DNA of 64,000 nt from Henckelia pumila. Taxonomy: Eukaryota; Streptophyta; Magnoliopsida; Lamiales; Gesneriaceae. The notes beneath the pieces are model-generated. The model did not search any database. It was not told where the DNA came from and saw only the letters and a program-made list of their open reading frames with translations. The stretch is from the NCBI RefSeq assembly GCF_033568475.1, contig NC_133123.1:154023753-154087752 (forward strand), given 5' to 3'. The translations under genes and the position numbers were made by a program. This document shows positions 56,673 to 64,000 of the stretch, one piece after another; positions within the stretch are counted from its first letter, which is position 1, and the number at the start of each line of letters is the position of its first letter.

Positions 56673-58469
56673 TCTTGATTTCTGATTTCTCAGTGCCCAA
56701 ACTCAATCGATCTGTGATTTCTTTGTATCAGCAGAGTCCGTTCTATCTCCTTTCGAATTCTCGCATAAACAAAAATATTAATTTAAAACCACAGAAATTG
56801 GAAATAACTAGGTGAAAACAGAACACTGTCACTTCATTTCTAAACTTCATCAAAAACAATAAATAATCATCTAAATAACAAAAATAAAGTAAAAACAAAC
56901 AAATTATCACATAACAAAGAACATTTTACTCAAGAATTTTGGGATAAAAGGTTAACAAATGAGATAAGAAAATAAACTCAAAAACATGCAAACAACAAAG
57001 AATTATTCAAAAAATTCCTAAAATAGGTTCAAATTCACAAGAAAATAACGCTCTGCGAGCCTTTTTACCATTTACGATCAGTAGGAACTTCTTTCCAAAA
57101 CTTTATGCTTATCAACCCCGATTTTTTCTTCGCTTTTTTTTGGGTTAGAGGAGAAGATGGATCATGATAACATACAAAAAATATATATATAAATATAATT
57201 TAAGGGTATCACGGTAATTTCATGCATTTAGGGAGCTGAAACAAACACATTAAATTGAAAACGAATTTTCCCATAAGTTCACAAAATAATCAGATGCATT
57301 TAATGACAGACAAACATTCAAAACAACTAATCGCAACAACCTGAAAAAACACAAAAATACAAATTTGTATTTAAGGACTAATCAAAGATGGTGAAAAGGA
57401 AAAGGAAAGACATTCAATTATAATCAATTATATAAAAAAAAATTAGATGTGTGGTGAAACGTCGAAATGTGTTTAGTACTGGGCTACTAGCTAGCTAAAA
57501 CGTTAAAAAAATTATATATTTTTATTGAAATTTTGGTTATCTCGTACTAATATATAAGCAAAATAACACTGTACATAATAGTTTTAAAAGTAATGCACAA
57601 TTTCTCAAGTTTTTAAAATCACATAAATCTCAAAATTATAATTTTTAGTAGTGTCAATAGCTAAACCACATTTAAAATTTTAATATTGTCTAAAACACAA
57701 GACTTTTGAAGGGAAGAGTTTTGAGGGAGATATGAGCATTGTTTCTTTGATTTTGAAAAAAAATTGGTTTTTTCTGATTTTTTTTATTCATATAATTTTT
57801 TTAAACAAAAATTAATTTAATTTTTTTAAAAAAATTCATATTTAATCGGGATTAAACACATTTAATATGGTCAACTAAAAGTTAAACCTTTTTTCCCTGT
57901 TATTATCTGAATTATAGCGTATGTTTCACATTAATCTCATAAAATCCGCGTTTAATCCCCACTCTTTCGGACAATAACGGACAAAATTAAATGATACAAA
58001 ACGCAATACCACATACCAAACCAAAGAGATATGCAACTCCACCAAAAAAATAATAATAAATTGAGATATCAATTGATGCAAGAGTTATCATTATTCATCA
58101 CTAAAGGATCCAAAAGAAAATGCGAAAAAGAACATAAGAATTAAAACATCAAAATTAAAGTAGAAAATTTTAAATATACTAAGAAGGTATATGTGTGTTG
58201 CACATGAATGACTATCGGATAAAAACATGATTATAAATATGTTCATATAAATGTTAAAATAAAACCACTAAAATAATGGAATTCAATAATATTTATGTTT
58301 GTGATAAATTTATAACCTCTTATGAGTTTTGTTTATCTTTCTCTATTTGTGTTTTATAATTATATATTCTATATAGTTAATTTTGTATAAAAATATTTCT
58401 TTGGAAATTAATATTATCCATTGAACATGATATGAATCGAATAAATAAGTGCACTAACATATATTTATA
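56673..58469. other. NLR upstream region and AT-rich intergenic DNA
   Basis: It holds the NLR promoter and 5' leader on its left side; I cannot place a TATA box confidently. No coding potential or clear transposon end seen. Confidence 0.45.
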
Positions 58470-60505
58470 AAAGATAATATATTAAATAATCTATATGTAT
58501 TTTTTTAAAAGATGAAATAATCATAAGTAAAAAAGTAATCTCTAATGATAATATATAAATTGTCTCTATAATTCATATTTATTGTTAAAAAAATTATCTC
58601 ATACATTAAGTTTTAGATAGTAATGCTTCATCTATTTTTTAAATTTCTCGTTAATTTATTTTTTATGAATAAAATTGAAAGTAAATAAAATTAATCAAAT
58701 TATATAATGTAAATAAAAATTAGAAAAATTTACAAAAGAGTAAATCTCAGTTTAATTGTATAGGCACTGTAAAAAAAAGAAAAAATTATTTTTTGATCTT
58801 ATGTTAGATTTTTTTTGCAATTTTGGTCTTCTACGTTATCAAATATCTGGTGTAATCCGCTATTTTTTTGTTGAAATTTTAGTTTTTTTTCCACCGGAAG
58901 TGGACTTGGAACCAATAGAATGACGATGCCATGCTGATATTTACTATGTCACGCACCACTCCCAATAAAAATGAACAAAATTATAAGAAAATAGAAAAAT
59001 TTATAGAAATAAATGTGAAATTTGACAACATAGATGAACAAAATCGCAAAGTGACAAAATTACATTACAAAATTGCAGTTTTTTCTAAAAAATAAAGGAA
59101 ATTTATTGAAGTTTTTCAAGTGAACTTGTGGTAAAAAAAATTTATAAGCTTTGCATACTGAATGAGACATTGATATGATTGGTTTAGGGGGTGAGCTTGC
59201 TAGACTGATAGTGTTTGTGTACTTGTAGCAGTTAACCACGAAATCTTTCAAGATCATGAGTTCAGTTGAAGTTGATCAAGTGAAAATATATTCTTCTTAT
59301 GTGTCTATATTAAGCAACCAACTTAAATAAGTGCGAAATGAGGTCGATTAACATATTGAACCAGTTATGGATTGTACGTGATGATGAACTAAAAGTAAGA
59401 ACACTAAAGTTCGTTTATGGATCTTCGAAGATTTCAGAACTCTTACGTCACCACCCCTTCTCCTAGAAGAATTCACTCTAGAAGACTTTGACTATTACAA
59501 TCAACTTGCAACAGCCGACTCCAATTAGACCAGGACTTATATACACTGCTTATCCCAGAACTCCTAAAAGCACTTCAAGGACACAGTTCAAGATTGCTCC
59601 TTGTTACAACGAGGATTGCAACACCTTAACTGATTACACTGATAAAGCAATGTTTGCAACACAACACTTGGCACTTGATTGATATTCTAATCACAGAAGT
59701 TTGCTAGTGTTCTTCGGCTTTCTTGATCAGTGTTATCTTCAATAAGCGTTTCTTTCCTACACTTAGCAGTTTACCTTTTATAGTGAGAGTATAATTGCGA
59801 GCGCTTTTTCAAGACGTCGGATGTCTATGAAATGTCTCGAGGATGGGTATTTATGTTCCAACAGATGACAAATTTATTTTGAATTCGAAAATCATTTTGT
59901 CGTTAGCTTGTCTTTTCCGCAACATCATCGGACAACATCGTACACTAACGTATTTTTCATTTCGGCGCTTTTGTCTGGTACGGGGAAACCTTATCCAAAA
60001 GTGTTCCGTTTGATTTGGATTGGCTTAGACAAATTTTTGATCGACTTAGGTTTTAGTTAAGTCCAACTGATTCAGTTTATCTCTTCTAAACTGGATCGAG
60101 TTGTCTTCATATTTTCAGTTGAACTCCGTTCAACTGCTCCGTTGATTGATCAATATTGATTCTTCCTCAACTAAGTGCAGTAATCTCTTTCGCATTAGTT
60201 GATGTAAAACTTTAGCTCATCAGTTTATATCTTGCATTTGTTTTTCTTGATGTCAATTGCAGAATTAAGTTTGGAGACTTTGTGAACGAATAGTTTCGTA
60301 AATATCAGTACTTTGAAAGTTCCAATAGACATTAATTAAAAAAAACATAATTTTTAAAATTAAAAATTAAATAAAGTCTCATATTAGGGTATTTTTTAAC
60401 ATCTTTAGTCAATTCTACCGAATAATTAAACAAGGTTCTTCCAACAGTGTTGTGACCAAACAATCAAGGTCAATAAATTTATTTTATTTCAATAAAAATT
60501 AATTT
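58470..60505. repeat. Local AT-rich repeat, copy 1, split by a solo LTR
   Basis: 58470-59170 matches 62490-63210, including TCTCGTTAATTT, TTTTTTGATCTTATG and TATCAAATATCTGGTGTA. After the solo LTR the match resumes at 60328 (GACATTAATTAAAA, CATATTAGGGTATTTTTT) against 63210-63330. Diverged, non-coding. Confidence 0.75.
59171..60327 (-). mobile_element. Solo LTR, probably SIRE-type Copia
   Basis: 1157 bp flanked by GACAT (59166-59170 and 60328-60332), and it interrupts a repeat whose intact copy lies at 62490-63330. In minus orientation it reads TATTGGAACTTTC...CATATCA, so its first TG has become TA. A TATAAAAGG box lies at 59774-59782 on the minus strand. No internal region, PBS or PPT is present, so LTR-LTR recombination is the likely origin. 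The SIRE assignment is from general resemblance only. Confidence 0.72.
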
Positions 60506-60749
60506 AATAGAACCAATGTTGTGACGCCCGGGGCTGAAGAGGCAGGGAGTGATCACCGGTGCCAAGAGGTTGCACGGACAATGAGCGGCTCCTGGTAGGC
60601 TTCTAGGCGGAGGGAGACATGAATGAACCGATCCCGTGCCGGAATGAGAGGAGATTCTGATACTGTGTAGGTATGGGACTACATAGTTGAGGAGGGTTTA
60701 AAAGATTTCATATGTACTATTCATATCAAGAAGGTGCATCTTCTTTTCG

Positions 60750-60840
60750 GGAGCTCATCACATAAGAACTCCAAAGTTAAGCGTGCTTGACTTGGGGCAA
60801 TTATAGGATAGGTGACCCCCTGGAAAGTTTCTCAGGGTGC
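60750..60840 (+). other. 5S rRNA-derived segment in Cassandra LTR 1
   Basis: Matches the 3' three quarters of plant 5S rRNA, including the A-box stretch AGTTAAGCGTGCTTG and the C-box stretch GGATAGGTGACCCCCTGG. Several substitutions and a lost 5' part mean it is not a functional 5S gene; it may act as a pol III promoter. Confidence 0.88.
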
Positions 60841-61199
60841 CTGTGAGTGAGGACATAAGCACGCTGAAAAGACCCGCCTTGATACAGTGGGTCGTTACAA
60901 ATGGTATCAAAGCCGACCTCTCTTAGTACGGTATGGTTCGGGGACGAACCAAGCGGAAGCTGGTGGGCATGTGACGCCTGGGGCTGAAAAGGCAGGGAGT
61001 GATCGCCGGTGCCAAGAGGTTGCACGGACAATGAGCGGCTCCTGGTAGGCTTCTAGGTGGAGGGAGACATGAATGAACCGATCCCGTGCCGGAATGAGAG
61101 GAGATTCTGATACTGTGTAGGTATGAGACTACATAGTTGAGGAGGGTTTAAAAGATTTCATATGTACTATTCATATCAAGAAGGTGCATCTTCTTTTCG

Positions 61200-61290
61200 G
61201 GAGCTCATCACATAAGAACTCCAAAGTTAAGCGTGCTTGACTTGGGGCAATTATAGGATGGGTGACCCCTGAGAAGTTTCTCAGGGTGCG
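61200..61290 (+). other. 5S rRNA-derived segment in Cassandra LTR 2
   Basis: Same segment in the second LTR, with C box GGATGGGTGACCCC closer to canonical 5S than in LTR 1. Confidence 0.88.
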
Positions 61291-61601
61291 TGTGAGTGAG
61301 AATATAAGCACGCTGGAAAGACCCGTTTTGATACAGTGGGTCGTTACAAATGTTTTCATAACCGGACCGGTGATCGAACCGGTCTACCTTAAAAAAACGG
61401 TCCAACGCTATTCATTCCGATTTTTTTGTATTTTGATTTTTTTTTTTTTTTTACCTCTTGTTTGAATTAACTTCTCAGGGTGCGTGCGAGTGAGAATATA
61501 AGCAAGCTGGAAAGACCCGTTTTGATACAGTGGATCGTTACAAATGTTTTCTTAACCGGACCGGTGATCGAACCGGTCTACCTTAAAAAAACGGTCCAAC
61601 C
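61277..61601. repeat. Tandem duplication of the Cassandra/MITE junction
   Basis: About 130 bp (61277-61407: end of LTR 2, target duplication, start of the MITE) recur at 61471-61601, offset 194 bp, separated by about 63 bp that include a T15 run. Confidence 0.85.
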
Positions 61602-62099
61602 GGTTCGACCGTTTTAACCGAACGGTCGGACCGAAAAACCGTTTATATAATATAATATAATTAATAATATCTTTTAAATTTTAAAAACCTAAAAGATGTA
61701 AATAAAAAGACAAAAATATATTTATCATAGTTTAAAAAAATAAATAACTATATAAATATATTCAAAATATTAATTATAGTTATATATATATTTTTAAAAA
61801 TTAATTAATTAATTAAAAAAATTCTAATAATACTAAAATAATATTTTTAACGAAGTACAAATTCCAAATAATCATGTATTTATATAATAAACTATTAAAT
61901 TAAGATTTTAAAATAAAAAATATATTTTTTAAAAAAAAATAAAAAAATTCGAAAAACCGTTTTGACCGGTTTTCCGTCCGGTTCGATCGGTTTTGACCGG
62001 TTCGACCGGTTTTGGGGGGGTATTCCTGTACCGGACCAACAACCGGTTTTCGGTCGAACCGGCCAGTTCCGGTTCGGTTTTGAAAACAGTGAATAGAAC

Positions 62100-63390
62100 T
62101 ACTACCATTAGTGTAAATTCAATAAATTACTATGTACAAATAAATATATTTGGTGAGAAATAGAAATAGACATGAAATAGATTAATTTTTGTGTGAATAT
62201 TCTTTGACACTAATATTTTTTTAAGTATTTCACAACATTTTTATGCAAATATTTTTAAGAAAGAATAAGAAACAATTAAAAGACAAATTTCATAAAGAAA
62301 TTTTTAGTTTAAGTAAAATAATATTATTGTTATAATAGTATACAATAACTTTTGCTATAATATATTGATAATAATTAATAAAAAATATTTTAAGTAAAAT
62401 AATATTATTTTTATAATAATATACAATAATTTTTGCTATAATAGATAGATGGTAATTAATTAAAACTAATTAATTTTTCTAATATTTAACATCAGAAATA
62501 ATACATTAAATAATCTATATGTGTTTTTTAAAGATGAAACTAGGTAAAAGAATTAATCTTTAATAATGCTAATAAATTATCTATATAATTTATATTTATT
62601 ATATCTCATACTTTAAGTTCTAGACATTAATATTTCATCTTATATTTAAATCTCTCGTTAATTTCTTTTGTATGAATAAAATTTAAAGTAAATAAAACTA
62701 ATCAAATTATATAATTTAAATAAAAATTAGAAAAAATTACAAAAGAGTACTTAAAATTTGTCTTCTCAATGCTCAGTTTTATTGTATAGGCATTGTAAGA
62801 AAAGAGAAAAGTGTTTTTTGATCTTATGTTTTTTTTTTTTTTTTTTGTAATTTTGGTCTTTTATTATGTTATCAAATATCTGGTGTAGCCCGCCATCTTT
62901 TTTTGTTATTGAAAGTTTAGTTTTTTTTCGTCTGGAATCTGACATGGAACCAATACAATGATGATGTCATGCTGATGTTTACCGTACCACCTTACTCCTA
63001 ATGAAAAATGACTGAAATTGTAAGAAAAATAATATATATATATATATATATATATTAATGTGAAATTTGATAACATAGAGAGACAAAATCGCAAAGTGAC
63101 AAAATTACATGATAAAATTGCATCTTTTCTTTAAAAAAAGTAAAGGAAATTTATGAAGTTTTCAAGTGATTTGTGGAAAAGTATTGTAAGTTTTTCATAC
63201 TGAATGAGACATTAATTAAAAAACAGAAATTTTTTTTAAAAATTAAATAAAATCCCATATTAGGGTATTTTTTTTAACATATTTAGTCAATTCAACCTAA
63301 TAATTAAACATGATGCTTCCAACACTTTTGTAACCGGCCACCAGTACGACTAAGGTCAATATTATTTTTTTATAAATATTCTCTACACTA
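62100..63390. repeat. Local AT-rich repeat, copy 2
   Basis: Uninterrupted version of the 58470-60505 repeat, preceded by a segment (62215-62470) that recurs at 63392-63560. A (TA)n tract lies at 63032-63055. No gene. Confidence 0.7.
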
Positions 63391-64000
63391 ATATTTTTTT
63401 AAACATTTTACAACATTTTTATGCAAATATTTTTAAGAAAGAATAAGAAATAGTTAAAAGATTAAATTGAGTAAAGAAAATTTTAGTTTAAGTAAAATGA
63501 TATCATTGTGATAATAGTATACAATAATTTTTGCCGTAATTAATATAGATGCTAATTTATAAAAAAAATAGTTTAAGTAAAATAATATCATTTCTATAAT
63601 TAACAAATATTACTTTATACAAAAAAATTTCAATTGGAAGCCAATTGAAAAACATGAAAAATAATCTTTGATATACTTAGTATTAATTGTATTATTAATC
63701 ACTCTTCCAAACTAAAATAGAAAAGAACATAAATAACAATGAATAACTAAGAGGTCAAAAATGTATACAATAATTTTTGTTATAATATATAGATGATACT
63801 TAATTTAAAAAATTAGTTTAAGCAAAATAATATCATTTTTATAATACACAAAATATGACTTTATACAAAAATCTTGTAATTGGAAGCCAATTGAAAAACA
63901 TGATAAATGATCTTTGATATACTTAGTATTAATTAAGTGCATTATTAATGACTCTAAACTAAAATAGAAAATGACATAAATAACTTTATGTACAATGAAC
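63391..64000. repeat. Local AT-rich repeat, copy 3 with internal duplication
   Basis: Begins like 62215 (ACAACATTTTTATGCAAATA). Within it, a block of about 225 bp with CAATTGGAAGCCAATTG and CTTTGATATACTTAGTATTAA occurs at 63515-63735 and 63758-63985. The array runs off the window. Confidence 0.7.

Larger units (their letters stand above)
60520..61348 (+). mobile_element. Cassandra TRIM retrotransposon
   Basis: Two LTRs (60520-60899, 60970-61348; TGTGACGCC...GTCGTTACA) surround only about 70 bp of internal DNA, which holds a PBS (TGGTATCAAAGCC, 60902-60914) and a purine-rich stretch (GGAAGCTGGTGGGCA). The target duplication is AATGT (60515-60519, 61349-61353). Each LTR carries a 5S rRNA-derived segment, which is diagnostic of Cassandra. 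It encodes no protein and depends on other elements for mobility. Confidence 0.94.
60514..62091. mobile_element. hAT-type MITE rich in ACCGGTTCGG, containing Cassandra
   Basis: The left end is CAATGTTTTCATAACCGG; the right end, reverse-complemented, is CACTGTTTTCAAAACCG. The flanks AATAGAAC (60506-60513 and 62092-62099) are a perfect 8-bp target duplication. The inner ends are dense in facing GACCGGTT motifs. A Cassandra element sits 6 bp inside the left end, and a partial duplication follows it. No transposase. Confidence 0.82.

Noticed and set aside
59488..59682. Small open frame MTITINLQQP
   Set aside because: Within the solo LTR, antisense to its promoter; no known domain.
60740..61290. 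Possible 5S rRNA genes
   Set aside because: The 5' part is missing and there are several substitutions. The segments lie in matched LTRs with PBS and target duplication, so they are Cassandra parts.

Overview
This is nuclear DNA of a flowering plant, dominated by transposable elements. Evidence for a plant: intron-containing genes with GT-AG sites, Copia and Ty3/Gypsy LTR retrotransposons primed by initiator-Met tRNA, a dual-RNase-H Tat-lineage Gypsy, a CACTA end, hAT-type MITEs and a Cassandra element carrying 5S rRNA sequence. The intronless R1-like NLR gene suggests an asterid eudicot, perhaps Lamiales, but that is inference. Only two host genes look substantial: a TTM1/2-type uridine-kinase/CYTH triphosphate tunnel metalloenzyme (47.1-53.0 kb, + strand, 11 coding exons) and a CC-NB-LRR gene (54.1-56.7 kb, - strand). 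The TTM copy carries clustered one-base frame defects near its 3' end.

Layout. 1-3766: right arm of a CACTA transposon (subterminal GACAACGGTT repeats, terminal TTTGTTGTAGTA). It carries fragments of three unrelated host genes: an RD19-like cysteine-protease exon and P58IPK/DNAJC3 TPR exons on the - strand, and an AREB/ABF bZIP piece on the + strand. A leader-like exon just inside the terminus points toward the two - strand fragments. 3767-31138: a tandem array of one Tekay-like Gypsy family (LTR remnant, internal, shared complete LTR, truncated internal). Its first internal region is split by a young Copia element (5739-15101, TSD ATCAC, - strand) and by a degenerate, related Gypsy (17333-23641, TSD GCATG, - strand). 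31139-32792: AT-rich DNA with a decayed hAT-like end.

32793-43376: a complete Tat-lineage Gypsy element (TSD GACAT) with gag, pol with two RNase H domains, integrase, a 70-bp tandem array of about 14 units, and a convergent three-exon antisense gene with its own TATA box. 43382-47108: AT-rich DNA with a hAT-like element (44361-45725) that contains a smaller one (44502-45022), then a 251-bp MITE upstream of the TTM gene. Intron 1 of TTM holds a SINE-like insertion with a 10-bp duplication.

56673-64000: no host gene seen. It holds three copies of a local AT-rich repeat, interrupted by a SIRE-like solo LTR (59171-60327, TSD GACAT) and by a hAT-type MITE (60514-62091, TSD AATAGAAC) that itself contains a complete Cassandra (60520-61348, TSD AATGT).

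The most interesting structures are the CACTA gene-capture chimera, the antisense gene and its promoter inside the Tat element, the Cassandra-in-MITE nest, and the tandem LTR array. No similarity search was possible; family names rest on recognised motifs.
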